Source of the DNA: Candidatus Melainabacteria bacterium
GTDB lineage: Bacteria; Cyanobacteriota; Vampirovibrionia; Obscuribacterales; Obscuribacteraceae
Reading direction: 5' to 3'
DNA length: 64,000 bases
Assembly: GCA_016212515.1 (NCBI GenBank)
Contig: JACRFZ010000122.1
Location: 1 to 64,000, forward strand
Shown here: positions 33,348-42,630 of the stretch, in pieces
How the letters are laid out: every line of letters starts with the position of its first letter
Numbering within the stretch: the first letter of the stretch is position 1
Notes under the pieces: model-generated
What the model saw: only the letters and a program-made list of their open reading frames with translations
Databases searched by the model: none
What the model was told of the DNA's origin: nothing
Position numbers and translations under genes: made by a program

Positions 33348-34985
33348 ATGAACTCCATCCTCAAGATTATTAAAAGTCGCGGCGCCATTGTTTTTGCCGG
33401 ACTGGCCATAAGCGTTTTCCTGCTTGTCATGACCGGGCGCACCATCAAATGGGAAGTTGTAACCAATGCCTTCAAAAGCGCCGTCTGGTTGCCCTGGGTG
33501 CCCCTGGCCGTCTTCACTTACATGGTTGGAATGCTGCTCAGAGGTCTGAGATTGCAGCAACTCGTGGGCAACGAAGCCAATCTAACCGTGGCCACCGCCA
33601 GTAATATTATTGCGGTGGGCTACGCCGTAAATAATATTCTGCCCGCACGCCTGGGAGAATTCGCCCGCGCCGGTATGCTGGCAGAGCGCACCGGTCTGCC
33701 CTACGCCCTCTCCCTCACGGTCACCTTTTTAGAAAGACTACTGGACGGGCTTACCATCTTGTCACTCTTCGTCATTGCCAGCTTCATCACACCCACCCAG
33801 GACTGGATGCGCAATGCTTCACAGATTGCCGCCCTGGCCTTTGCCATGGTTATTCCCTGTGTGATGATGCTGGCCCTTTTCCCGCAAATGTCTCTCTCGC
33901 TCATCTCCCAGGTGAGCCATCCGTTTGGGCGCAAACTGCACCACAAAGCGCTGGCCATTACCACCCAGGTCACAAGAGGCTTCAGTTGTCTGCGTGACGC
34001 CGGCTCGGCCATGGTGGTGCTCTTCCTCAGTTTTCTCATCTGGGGTGTAGAGGGGCTCATGTTTGCCCTGGTTATGCCTTGCTTCCTGATGCTGTTCAGC
34101 CCGGTCAAGGCGCTTGCCGTCATGTCTTTCACCAATCTGGGCATCCTAGTGCCGTCTACGCCGGGCTATCTGGCGGTCTACCACCGCTGTTGCTCGGAAG
34201 CACTACAGGCAGTGACAAGCCAACAGGGAGCCGGCATGCTCACACCTTTTCTACCGGCAGATGTACTGAGAGTGATAATGCCGGTCTCGGTGAACATGGT
34301 CGATCCATCTACTGCCATCTCCTATGCAGTGGTGGTGCACCTCATCTTCTACGCGACCGTCACCATATGGGGTGTCATTGCCATGGCCCGTTACGGCATG
34401 GAGCTAGGCACAACAGCAGCCATGGCCTGGGAAGCGAAACCAGTGCCGCTGCAAGAACTGGAAGCACAAGCCCATAATTTCGCGCTCATCACCTCCACTC
34501 CTGTGGTGAAAAACGAGGTTCTCTGCTTCAAAAAAACTCCGTTTTGGAGGAGCCTGACGGAGGCCATGGTCTTGCCGGCGGAAGAGCATCAACTGCCGCT
34601 TTGTGAGGAGGAAAGAGCCCGGGCTCTTGAGGATGCCACCGACTTTCTCTGCCGGGAAATTTCAAGCTTGCCGCCCAAACTGGCAGGCATGCTCAAGATT
34701 GGCACCATCGGTTTCAGAGTTTTGGCAGCATTGATAAGCTTCAACACTTTTGAGAACCTCAGCCTCAAGAGGCGCTCGGCCATCGTCAACGCCTGGTCAT
34801 ACGGCAAGGTCTCTCTCACCCGCAAACTCTTCAAGCCGCTGCGCAGCCTGGCTCTTCTGGCATTCTTCGAAAATGAAGCGGTACAGGCAGCCCTTGAAAA
34901 AGCGGCAGGCGCCGGTGCGAATCCGCCACTGAAAGCCCCCGAGGAAGGTGCGATAGCGGTCGAGAAAAGCGAGGCAGCCACTTAA
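33348..34985 (+). CDS. Flippase-like / LPG-synthase-TM family membrane protein
   Basis: 545 residues. The first 350 are polytopic with the UPF0104/AglD2 (lysylphosphatidylglycerol synthase transmembrane) landmarks, notably LRGLRLQQL, NNILPARLGEFARA and the later PSTPGYLAVYHRC. Such proteins are thought to move lipid-linked compounds across the membrane. Residues about 370-545 are a soluble C-terminal extension that is not part of the family. The next gene begins at the very next base after the stop codon, so it is tightly coupled with the GMC oxidoreductase. First gene of a four-gene operon. Confidence 0.8.
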   Translation: MNSILKIIKSRGAIVFAGLAISVFLLVMTGRTIKWEVVTNAFKSAVWLPWVPLAVFTYMVGMLLRGLRLQQLVGNEANLTVATASNIIAVGYAVNNILPARLGEFARAGMLAERTGLPYALSLTVTFLERLLDGLTILSLFVIASFITPTQDWMRNASQIAALAFAMVIPCVMMLALFPQMSLSLISQVSHPFGRKLHHKALAITTQVTRGFSCLRDAGSAMVVLFLSFLIWGVEGLMFALVMPCFLMLFSPVKALAVMSFTNLGILVPSTPGYLAVYHRCCSEALQAVTSQQGAGMLTPFLPADVLRVIMPVSVNMVDPSTAISYAVVVHLIFYATVTIWGVIAMARYGMELGTTAAMAWEAKPVPLQELEAQAHNFALITSTPVVKNEVLCFKKTPFWRSLTEAMVLPAEEHQLPLCEEERARALEDATDFLCREISSLPPKLAGMLKIGTIGFRVLAALISFNTFENLSLKRRSAIVNAWSYGKVSLTRKLFKPLRSLALLAFFENEAVQAALEKAAGAGANPPLKAPEEGAIAVEKSEAAT

Positions 34986-36473
34986 ATGAGCCAGATTGAA
35001 AAGAAAGAGCGGGGACAGGTTCTCATCATCGGCAGTGGCGCCGGTGGTACCACTACCGCCATCACCCTGGCGGAAGCCGGTTTCGATGTAGTCGTGCTGG
35101 AAGAAGGGGCCAGGCACCCCCTCACCAGCTACGGACAACCACCCACAAAAGCCATGAACCAGCTCTACCGCAACCGCGGCATGATGCCTATCATGGGCTC
35201 GGTGCCCATTGGTTACGTGGAAGGTCGCTGTTTGGGAGGCAGCACCGAGATCAACAGCGGCTTCTGGCACCGGCTGCCACCGGAGTTTCTACTGCGCTGG
35301 CAGGCGCGCTTTGGCTTGCAAGATTTCAGCCTGGAAGCCCTGGACGGACATTTTGCCTGGGCCGAAGACAAGCTGAAGGTGCAGGACAGAAACGGTGACT
35401 GGCCCAAGTCGACCCAGGTCTTTCAGCGGGGCATCGAAGCCATGCAATGGTCGGCCCAGGAAGTAAGGCGCGCAGCCTCCGGCTGCGTCAATACCAATGC
35501 CTGCGCCGCCGGCTGCCCCAAGGGTGCCAAGCAAGGCATGAGCGTGGCCATGGTACCGGAAGCGGAAAGCCTGGGCGCCAGGTTCATCACCGGCGCCCGC
35601 GCCAAGCTCATAATCAAACACGGCAACAAAGTAACGGGAGTGCTGGCCGACATAACCAAACCGGACGGCTCTTCCGATCTGGTGCGCATCGATGCCGACT
35701 ATGTCTTTGTCTGCGCCGGTCCCACACAGACTCCGGCACTGCTGCGCAAAAGCGGCATCAAAGAACATATCGGCGATACTTTCCAAATTCACCCCATGCT
35801 GAAAGTAAGCGCCGTCTTCGACGAAGACATCGATGCACACAAAAGCGTCATGCCCCTTCTGCAGGTGAAAGAGTTCTGGCCCGATATTTCCCTGGGCGGT
35901 TCCTTCTTCTCAGTCGGGCACCTGGCTATAAATCTAGCCGACAACTGGCTCACCACCAGTGATGTCATCCAGAATTACCGACGCATGGCCAGTTACTATG
36001 TGGGCGTGCGCGGCACCGGCGCCGGCACCGTCCGGGCCTCCCTCACCGGCGATGGAGAAGCGGCGCTCAAATATGAGCTCTCGGACGTAGACATCAGACA
36101 TCTGAGCCAGGGGCTGGCCAGACTCTCTACTCTGCTTCTGGCAGCAGGCGCCCGCGAGGTTTATCCCTGCGTCTTCGGGCTGCCCAAAATCACCTCCGAA
36201 CTAAACGCCGTGCGCTGGCTAGATGAAAGCCTGCCGCGTTCCAGCCTCAGCCTCACCACCGTGCATGGCTTCTCCACCTGCCCAATAGGCGAAAGACCGG
36301 AACGCTGCGCGGCCGATTCCTTCGGCAAAGTGCATGGTCTGAAGAACCTCTATCTGTCCGATGCCAGCATGTTGCCAGATTCTCCCGGCATCAACCCTCA
36401 GGGAACAATTATGGCCATCGCCAGACGCAATGCTCTGCACTTTGCAGAAACACACAACCAACAGGGAACGTAA
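34986..36473 (+). CDS. GMC family FAD-dependent oxidoreductase
   Basis: 495 residues. The FAD dinucleotide motif IIGSGAGGTTTAITLAEAGFDVVVLEEG is at residues 14-41, with the GMC loop RCLGGSTEINSGFWHR and the C-terminal block LYLSDASMLPDSPGINPQGTIMAIARR. GMC enzymes oxidise alcohols, sterols or sugars. A cysteine-rich spot (GCVNTNACAAGCPKGAK) resembles the one in long-chain alcohol and sterol oxidoreductases of this family. Start abuts the flippase-like gene stop; the epimerase starts 12 bases later. Substrate probably a lipid alcohol, inferred from neighbours. Confidence 0.9.
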   Translation: MSQIEKKERGQVLIIGSGAGGTTTAITLAEAGFDVVVLEEGARHPLTSYGQPPTKAMNQLYRNRGMMPIMGSVPIGYVEGRCLGGSTEINSGFWHRLPPEFLLRWQARFGLQDFSLEALDGHFAWAEDKLKVQDRNGDWPKSTQVFQRGIEAMQWSAQEVRRAASGCVNTNACAAGCPKGAKQGMSVAMVPEAESLGARFITGARAKLIIKHGNKVTGVLADITKPDGSSDLVRIDADYVFVCAGPTQTPALLRKSGIKEHIGDTFQIHPMLKVSAVFDEDIDAHKSVMPLLQVKEFWPDISLGGSFFSVGHLAINLADNWLTTSDVIQNYRRMASYYVGVRGTGAGTVRASLTGDGEAALKYELSDVDIRHLSQGLARLSTLLLAAGAREVYPCVFGLPKITSELNAVRWLDESLPRSSLSLTTVHGFSTCPIGERPERCAADSFGKVHGLKNLYLSDASMLPDSPGINPQGTIMAIARRNALHFAETHNQQGT

Positions 36474-36485
36474 GGGGAGGAATCG

Positions 36486-37562
36486 ATGAGTGAAAAACCG
36501 GCCCTGGTCACCGGCGTACCCGGCTGGCTGGGAAGCAAGCTTGTAGAGAGCCTGATAAGCGGGCTGCCCGAAGTTAAGGGGCTGGAAAATCCCGCACCAC
36601 GCTTGGTGCGAGCCCTGGCCCTGCCGGGAGCCGATACGGCGGAATTAGAAAGACAATTTTCCAGTCAGGGTGGCGCTACTCTGGAAGTAGTACGCGGCGA
36701 CCTGGCCAAAGACGACGCCAGTGAAAACGGGCTGGACAAACTCTTCCAAGACGCCGAAGGCGGCACGGTTTTTCACGTAGCCGGTGTTATTCACCCCACA
36801 AGAGGCGTGAAAGAATTTTATGATGTGAATGTGGAAGGCACTCGTCGCATGCTGGAAAAGGCGGAGCAAGCCGGTGTCAAACGCTTCATTCACGTTTCAT
36901 CAAATTCACCAATCGGTGTAGCCAGGGCCGGTCAGACCATCTTTGATGAGAGCAGCCCCTATAACCCTTACATGAATTACGGCAAAAGCAAAAAGCTGGC
37001 GGAAGACCTGGTCAATGCCGCCGCCGGCAAAATTGAAACGGTCATTATTCGCCCGCCATGGTTTTACGGCACCGGACAGCCGCCCCGGCAGACACTCTTC
37101 TTTACCATGATCAAAGACGGCAAGGCACCCATAGTGGGAAGCGGCAACAATCTTCGCTCCATGGCTTATGTGGACAATATCTGCCAGGGTCTCCTGCTCT
37201 GCGAGCGAGTGGCAGGCGCCGCCGGTCGCACCTATTGGATCGCAGACCAGGAGCCCTATACGATGAATCAAATCGTGGATACCATTGAGAAGGTCTTGAG
37301 CAAAGACTTCAACATCGCCTGCCGGGGCAGCCGCATGCGCTTACCGGATCTAGCATCGGAAGTGGCTCTCATGGTCGATGCCGGACTGCAAGGAGCCGGG
37401 CTGTACCATCAGAAATTTCACGTGCTTTCGGAAATGAATAAAAACATTGCCTGTTCCATTAAACGGGCCGAGCAGGAGTTGGGCTACAAACCCACGGTGG
37501 CTCTGGAAGAGGGTATGCGAAGGAGTATAGATTGGATTCTGAAGCGCGGTCAGAAAATCTAA
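36486..37562 (+). CDS. NAD-dependent epimerase / 3-beta-HSD-like SDR
   Basis: 358 residues; GGGGAGG precedes the ATG. Rossmann motif VTGVPGWLGSKLVESL at the N-terminus, then VFHVAGVIHPTRG, HVSSNSPIG and the catalytic YGKSK, all in the order of extended SDRs of the 3-beta-hydroxysteroid dehydrogenase group. Cytosolic NAD(P)-dependent dehydrogenase or epimerase. It sits between a GMC oxidoreductase and a membrane glycosyltransferase and overlaps the latter by 31 bases. Together these suggest oxidation, reduction and glycosylation of a membrane lipid or isoprenoid. Confidence 0.88.
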   Translation: MSEKPALVTGVPGWLGSKLVESLISGLPEVKGLENPAPRLVRALALPGADTAELERQFSSQGGATLEVVRGDLAKDDASENGLDKLFQDAEGGTVFHVAGVIHPTRGVKEFYDVNVEGTRRMLEKAEQAGVKRFIHVSSNSPIGVARAGQTIFDESSPYNPYMNYGKSKKLAEDLVNAAAGKIETVIIRPPWFYGTGQPPRQTLFFTMIKDGKAPIVGSGNNLRSMAYVDNICQGLLLCERVAGAAGRTYWIADQEPYTMNQIVDTIEKVLSKDFNIACRGSRMRLPDLASEVALMVDAGLQGAGLYHQKFHVLSEMNKNIACSIKRAEQELGYKPTVALEEGMRRSIDWILKRGQKI

Positions 37563-39097
37563 CCGGCCGGCAGCCCCCGCGGCAGAATCGGTCAGGTCTA
37601 ATCTTCAAGTCGGTCCTGGCTCTCTCCGGTCTGGGAGTGCTCATTGCTTACTGGCTATTCTTCAGTTACGCCGTCAAGCAAGGTCAGGCAATAGAATACG
37701 AAGGGCCCTGCCTCTGGGGTGCCTATCGCATCGCCCACGGGCTCAACCCTTATCCACTCGAGAGCCTCAGCCAGAGCCCTTATGCAGTACTAATCTATCC
37801 ACCGGTCTACTTCTATCTGGCTTCAATCTTTTTGCACGGCGAGCCTTCCTACTTGATGCCTCGCCTCATTTCCATGGCGGCAAGCCTGGGCACGGCAGCA
37901 CTATACTACGCCTTTCTGCGCAGCCTCACTCTCAGCCGGTTGGCATCCATGAGCGGCAGCGTACTCTTGATGAGCTTCATGGCTATCTGGCTCTGGTCCG
38001 CCAAAGGAAGAGTGGACGCACTATCCATCACTCTCACCTGCCTGGGACTATATCTATACGGCGCCGCCACTAAAAGCAATAAAGCCACAAACCTCATTCT
38101 GAGCGCTGTAAGCCTCATGCTTGCCACCATGACCAAACAGCCTTCCGCCCTCTTTGTACCGGCGCTGGCCCTGGATCTGCTTTGCCGGAAGAGGTTCAAG
38201 CACCTGCTTCTCTTCTGCGGCTCCTACCTGCTCTGCCTCGGCTCAAGCATACTGGCCATGCAGGCTGCCACCCAGGGAGGCTTCCTTGCTCATATGCGCT
38301 TTGCCTCCCATATGCCCTTCGAATGGCGCTATCTCTTTGAGCGATTGGCTCTCATGGCTAGCGATCTACCCAAGTTCTTGCTGGCCGGAATTGCCGCATT
38401 ATCACTCCTATTGAAAAACAAACTGCGCCAGGGGCAGGAAGACAACTTGAGACTGGCTTTGCTCATGCTTCTCACTACCATTCCCGCCACCTTCTACACA
38501 GCCGGCACCGCCTATTCCAACGTCAACCACTTCCTGGTGGCGCTTCTGCCTCTGCCGCTAATCATTGTGCTGGCCATGGAAGGCAGCCGCCCGGCGCAAG
38601 AAAAGTCAGACCTCTGGAGCCGCCTCTTTGCTTTTTTGACCGGTACTACCCTCATCTTGTCAAGCCTGATCATTGTCTTTCTTGGCTTTGCACAATTTGC
38701 TCAGGGTCCCCAGGGTAAGGTCTTAAACCTGAGCACGCCGGTCAAGGTGGAAGACTTTAAAAACCTGGTGCAGGGCAAAGCGGTGCTGTGCGAAGACGCC
38801 GGTTACAACATTCTGTACGGGGCCAATGCCGAGCCTGTGGACATCACCACCTTCATACAGGTGCTTGGGCTGGATGGACCGCAGGCCGTCGACATGCTCA
38901 AGAAAGTGCAAGGGCGCCAGTACGCCGCCATTGTCATCAACCACAAAGAGATGGACGGTACCAGGTCGGCCAGACAGTGGAGCCGCTCCATCACCGACGC
39001 CATCACGGAAAATTACAGCCTGCTTGGGCAAATAAACGGCAACTGCGAAGCCCAGGACGTCTTTATCCCCAAAAGCTCGCCGGTGCTTACCAAATGA
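37532..39097 (+). CDS. Polytopic GT-C type glycosyltransferase (GT39/GT87-like)
   Basis: 521 residues from TTG 37532 inside the end of the epimerase gene. About ten hydrophobic segments start at residue 25. The first extracytoplasmic loop has EYEGPCLWGAYRIAHGLNPYP, where the acidic residues and the GLNPYP turn are typical of GT-C enzymes that use polyprenyl-phosphate sugars (DUF2029/GT87 style). A soluble C-terminal domain of about 110 residues faces outside. Probably transfers a sugar from a lipid carrier on the outer face of the membrane. Last gene of the flippase-GMC-SDR operon. Confidence 0.7.
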   Translation: MDSEARSENLTGRQPPRQNRSGLIFKSVLALSGLGVLIAYWLFFSYAVKQGQAIEYEGPCLWGAYRIAHGLNPYPLESLSQSPYAVLIYPPVYFYLASIFLHGEPSYLMPRLISMAASLGTAALYYAFLRSLTLSRLASMSGSVLLMSFMAIWLWSAKGRVDALSITLTCLGLYLYGAATKSNKATNLILSAVSLMLATMTKQPSALFVPALALDLLCRKRFKHLLLFCGSYLLCLGSSILAMQAATQGGFLAHMRFASHMPFEWRYLFERLALMASDLPKFLLAGIAALSLLLKNKLRQGQEDNLRLALLMLLTTIPATFYTAGTAYSNVNHFLVALLPLPLIIVLAMEGSRPAQEKSDLWSRLFAFLTGTTLILSSLIIVFLGFAQFAQGPQGKVLNLSTPVKVEDFKNLVQGKAVLCEDAGYNILYGANAEPVDITTFIQVLGLDGPQAVDMLKKVQGRQYAAIVINHKEMDGTRSARQWSRSITDAITENYSLLGQINGNCEAQDVFIPKSSPVLTK

Positions 39098-39186
39098 CCC
39101 AAGTTGCACCATTACTATAATTGATTCACCCGGGTCGATTTGAGGCACATGGACTTATAATAGGGGCACTCAGAGTCAGAGGGATT

Positions 39187-40806
39187 ATGGCAGAGGGTAA
39201 AACCGGCACCGGTACAAAAGAACCTCACAAGAGCGGACGGGAACGTCTGCGGGAGCTTTCCGGCAACGAGCGGTGGAAGCACCTCTTTCCGCCATTAAAA
39301 GACGAGAGAGCCGCGATGGAAGATTTGCGGAAAGACCTGGCGGAAGTTCCGGTTCTAGCAATAGACGGCACCGTCACCAACACTTACGACAAGCTGGAGG
39401 CTGAGAACCTCAGCCGCAAAGACAAAGATCTAATCTGGCATTGCCTGGCCCTGGTGCGCGAGGCCTATATCAAGCTGGAAGAAGAAGAAGGCAAGCCCAG
39501 TGTCGGCTCTATCGGCAACAGCAACGGTAACGGTAACGGCAACAACGCCGGCTATCAGTGGAACATGAACTGGAAGCATACCCGCGCCGAACTGGATCAG
39601 GTGCTGGAAGCAGGACGCTGCCTCGGTCTTGGTCCGGAAGAATGTCGCGACGCCATGATTGCTTCCATCTTTTCAGACGCCATCAAAAATCGCTCCAACT
39701 TCATCATCCACAATATTCACGGGGCAGAAGCGGCAGCACTTGTGCTCTCCTATTTCTTCGACCCGGAGAATCCGGATGAGATGCGCACCGTAGAAAGAAT
39801 TGTCGTAGCGGTCAAACAGCATCAAATCGCACCGCCGGAATTCATGGCCAGAACAGTGGCGGTGCTCTTGACCCGTAAGTTTGGGCTGGAGTCCTTTGAT
39901 CGCCTGATCAGCCACGGCAACACCATGGAACTAGCCAAGAATAAATTGAACCGCCGGGTGGTTTCCATCTACAGCAAAATTCGCCTGCCCTACGACAAGC
40001 ATCATCTGGCAGAAGATCTACTCACCATCAACTTTACCGACGATGAGAGAGCAATGCTGAAAGAAATCGGCATCGAAGATTGGTATGTGCCTCATCCCGA
40101 AGTACACGACTCCGTCATCGCCCACGCCCTCATCGCCGGCGATCATTCCATCAACTACAATAACCCCGACGGCTTTGCAAAAATAGCCCTGATTCGGGGA
40201 CCCTTCACCGAGAGTTATTTCGAAGACGGCACCATATATGACTCCCTTGAGTCTGCCATGGCCAGCTTCGGTGATTCCTACAACATTCTTCTACCGGCAG
40301 CCCGTTCTCTTGCCCTCAAAGGCATTCGCCGCACACACATTGCAGTCACCCGGGTGCTGCGCATCATGACCGAACTTTTCGCAGGTATCACCATTGGTCC
40401 CAGAGAAATGCGAAAAGCCCAGGAAGGGGCGGAACTGGTCAGACAGGCCATGGAAAGAGCGCGAGTAAAGAATCCCGAAATATTTGAAAAGGCAGCCGGC
40501 TACAGCTCCGAGGAGGGGCATCGCAACCGCGATAAGGCGGTGGAGAAAGTCGGCTTGATTCTCAGTGAATGGCAAGCCCAGTACGGCGATATTCCCTTCA
40601 GCGAACGTGAACCCAGTCAATCGGAGCCTGGTCCCGGACGCTTACCCTTCTGGAACACCCCCCTGCGCTATCCACTTCGCAACCAGCAAGGCGAGCCCAT
40701 CGCCTCCAGTCTTACCGACCTGGAACAGCGACAACTAGCCTTTGCCTGCCGCATCAGAGAGATTGCCGTAGAACTTCTGCGGGCAGAACAGTGGTTCTTT
40801 TGCTGA
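39187..40806 (+). CDS. Hypothetical HD-like helical protein
   Basis: 539 residues from ATG 39187 (AGAGGG upstream); an in-frame TTG at 39121 is less likely. An Asn/Gly-rich linker (SNGNGNGNNAG) splits a short N-terminal region from a large helical domain. Histidines and acidic residues in NFIIHNIHGAEAAALVL, VKQHQIAPPEF and VPHPEVHDSVIAHALIAGDHSINY resemble a divergent HD-type metal site, though the canonical adjacent His-Asp pair falls only in EVHDS. No signal peptide. It starts 90 bases after the glycosyltransferase gene. Function unknown; nucleotide or lipid-phosphate hydrolysis is a guess. Confidence 0.55.
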   Translation: MAEGKTGTGTKEPHKSGRERLRELSGNERWKHLFPPLKDERAAMEDLRKDLAEVPVLAIDGTVTNTYDKLEAENLSRKDKDLIWHCLALVREAYIKLEEEEGKPSVGSIGNSNGNGNGNNAGYQWNMNWKHTRAELDQVLEAGRCLGLGPEECRDAMIASIFSDAIKNRSNFIIHNIHGAEAAALVLSYFFDPENPDEMRTVERIVVAVKQHQIAPPEFMARTVAVLLTRKFGLESFDRLISHGNTMELAKNKLNRRVVSIYSKIRLPYDKHHLAEDLLTINFTDDERAMLKEIGIEDWYVPHPEVHDSVIAHALIAGDHSINYNNPDGFAKIALIRGPFTESYFEDGTIYDSLESAMASFGDSYNILLPAARSLALKGIRRTHIAVTRVLRIMTELFAGITIGPREMRKAQEGAELVRQAMERARVKNPEIFEKAAGYSSEEGHRNRDKAVEKVGLILSEWQAQYGDIPFSEREPSQSEPGPGRLPFWNTPLRYPLRNQQGEPIASSLTDLEQRQLAFACRIREIAVELLRAEQWFFC

Positions 40807-40870
40807 AGCCGCTGGACTGAGCCAGGAAGAATCGCCATTTTTCAGGAAAAGCGCCAGGTTGGCAATATTG

Positions 40871-40892
40871 ACCACCCATTTGAATGGGTGGT
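40871..40892. terminator. Hairpin between the HD-like and histidine-kinase genes
   Basis: A perfect 10-bp stem ACCACCCATT / AATGGGTGGT with only two unpaired bases, followed in the plus direction by AGCATTTCCC. It begins about 65 bases past the stop codon of the preceding gene. The T run is weak, so this may be a terminator or an mRNA-end stabiliser. Confidence 0.5.
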
Positions 40893-40942
40893 AGCATTTC
40901 CCAAGAGTCATTTACCTGTAATAAAGTGTCCTGGATGTCCCC

Positions 40943-42304
40943 GTGGAAGTAATCGCATCGGTCGACGGCAACGGCAAAGTACTGAGCATCAGCCAAAACT
41001 CGTTCGAGGCCTGGAAACTGTCTGCCGATGAATTGGTGGGTCGGTCCATCTTCGACATTCTCTATCCGGAAGACATGATGGCCGCACAACAGGCGCTGTT
41101 GTCAGCCACATTCATGAAGCAACCGACCCAATTCGAATGCCGGGTAGTCAGGCGCGACGCAATAGTAGTGCCCATGTACTGGACGGCCCAGTGGTCCGAC
41201 ATGGACGATGCCATGCTCATGGTGGCCCAAGACCATATAAAACCCAAGGACGGCGAAGACCCTTTCAGAGAAGCGCGCGAGACCATGCGTTTTCTCATGG
41301 AAAGCTTGCCCCTGGGTTTGTTTCTAGCCACCGTGGACGGAAAAATCGACTTTGCCAACAAAAATTTGGAAACCCTCATGGAAACCGGTGCCCTCGGACT
41401 GAGCGAGAGATTGATCCGCTCCGTCTTCCCGATGGATGTAAGAGTGGGAGCCTCCGGCGACAGCGCTTACGGTGCTTACATAGACAGAAAGACCCAGATG
41501 CGCGTACTGACCGCTAAACAACGGGAATTGCCTATCGAGTTTTCCCTGCGCAGAGTCAATGTGGGCGGGTTGCCCATGTACCTGGGCACCGTCTTGAACA
41601 CAAGCGAGCGTTTTGAATTGCAGCGCATGCGCCAGAAATTCATCGATAGCGTGCAGGTGCAAATTAAGGCACCGCTGGCCGCCATTATGATGCATATTGA
41701 GCTGACCCTGGAGGGCGTACACGGCAACCTCAACGAACAGGGTAAACGACGGGCAGAAACCATTCTGCGCGACATCCAGGAAATGATGAACGCCATCGAA
41801 GGCATTCTGGAAGTAAACAAACTACAGTCCGGCACCTTCGAGTTGGATCTAACCCCCAACAACATCATGGTCCTTTTACGGCAAGCCCTTATGGCCATGC
41901 TTTCCGAGATAAGAGAGAAAGAACTAGTGCTGGAAATAAACGGACCGGAACTGGCCGTGATGGTGGACGAAGAGAAGATCATGACCGTGGTCATGACCCT
42001 TTTTGCCAACGCCGTGCGCTATTCACCCCACGGTTCAAAAGTGCGCGTGCAGATAATCGATGCCGAAGATAAGGCCCGGGTCGAAATTATCGACCGCGGT
42101 CCCGGTATGACCGACGATCAAAAAGACGCTCTCTTTGATCCGCTCAGACAGCCGACGGTCACCGAGGGTGGTGGCAGCGGGAATCTCGGCACAATTCTTG
42201 CCGCCAAGCAAATCGTAGAAAAGCACGGCGGCACCATGGGCGTAATTAGCCACCAGGGCGCCGGCAGCAATTTCTGGTTTGACCTGCCGAAAGCGGCTGA
42301 TTAA
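40943..42304 (+). CDS. PAS-domain histidine-kinase-like protein lacking the phosphoacceptor His
   Basis: 453 residues from GTG 40943. Two PAS domains (about 1-95, with GRSIFDILYPED, and about 110-215), then a dimerisation helix pair and a HATPase_c domain with N-box (LFANAVRYSPHG), G1 DRGPGM and G2 region GSGNLGT. In the DHp H-box the expected V-S-H-E-L-R-T-P-L reads V-Q-V-Q-I-K-A-P-L, so V239 stands in the histidine position. ATP binding may persist while autophosphorylation at the usual site cannot. No response regulator gene is adjacent. Cytosolic, no membrane helix. Confidence 0.8.
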   Translation: MEVIASVDGNGKVLSISQNSFEAWKLSADELVGRSIFDILYPEDMMAAQQALLSATFMKQPTQFECRVVRRDAIVVPMYWTAQWSDMDDAMLMVAQDHIKPKDGEDPFREARETMRFLMESLPLGLFLATVDGKIDFANKNLETLMETGALGLSERLIRSVFPMDVRVGASGDSAYGAYIDRKTQMRVLTAKQRELPIEFSLRRVNVGGLPMYLGTVLNTSERFELQRMRQKFIDSVQVQIKAPLAAIMMHIELTLEGVHGNLNEQGKRRAETILRDIQEMMNAIEGILEVNKLQSGTFELDLTPNNIMVLLRQALMAMLSEIREKELVLEINGPELAVMVDEEKIMTVVMTLFANAVRYSPHGSKVRVQIIDAEDKARVEIIDRGPGMTDDQKDALFDPLRQPTVTEGGGSGNLGTILAAKQIVEKHGGTMGVISHQGAGSNFWFDLPKAAD

Positions 42305-42630
42305 CTTAGATAACTCTATCTACGGAACTTCTGCGGAACTGTTCTTTGCGGCCGGCTCAGCCGTTTCGGTGGCTGCATTAGACGGCTCAGCGGCAGAACT
42401 CTTACTCTTCGTACTTTTGCCTTTCTGTTCGACCGAACAGCTACGAGACATTCAAGTGGATACGCCGAAGCTCGGCAAGATCCATAGTTGCAGGGCAAAA
42501 TACAGCCCTACAATTCCTAGAAACCACAATAAATCGTTCATATGTCACCTGCTTAGAGGCACTGGCATGGGGCATCAATCTCATAGTAACATCATTTCAC
42601 GACAATCTTTCAAAGGAAGCTACTCTCACC
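42305..42630. other. Intergenic, no gene recognised
   Basis: 326 bases between the kinase-like gene and the permease gene. Short frames are present but overlap the flanking genes in other phases and show no protein-like pattern. A possible ribosome site AAAGGAAG lies near the right end, 14 bases before the TTG start of the permease. Otherwise nothing notable. Confidence 0.5.
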
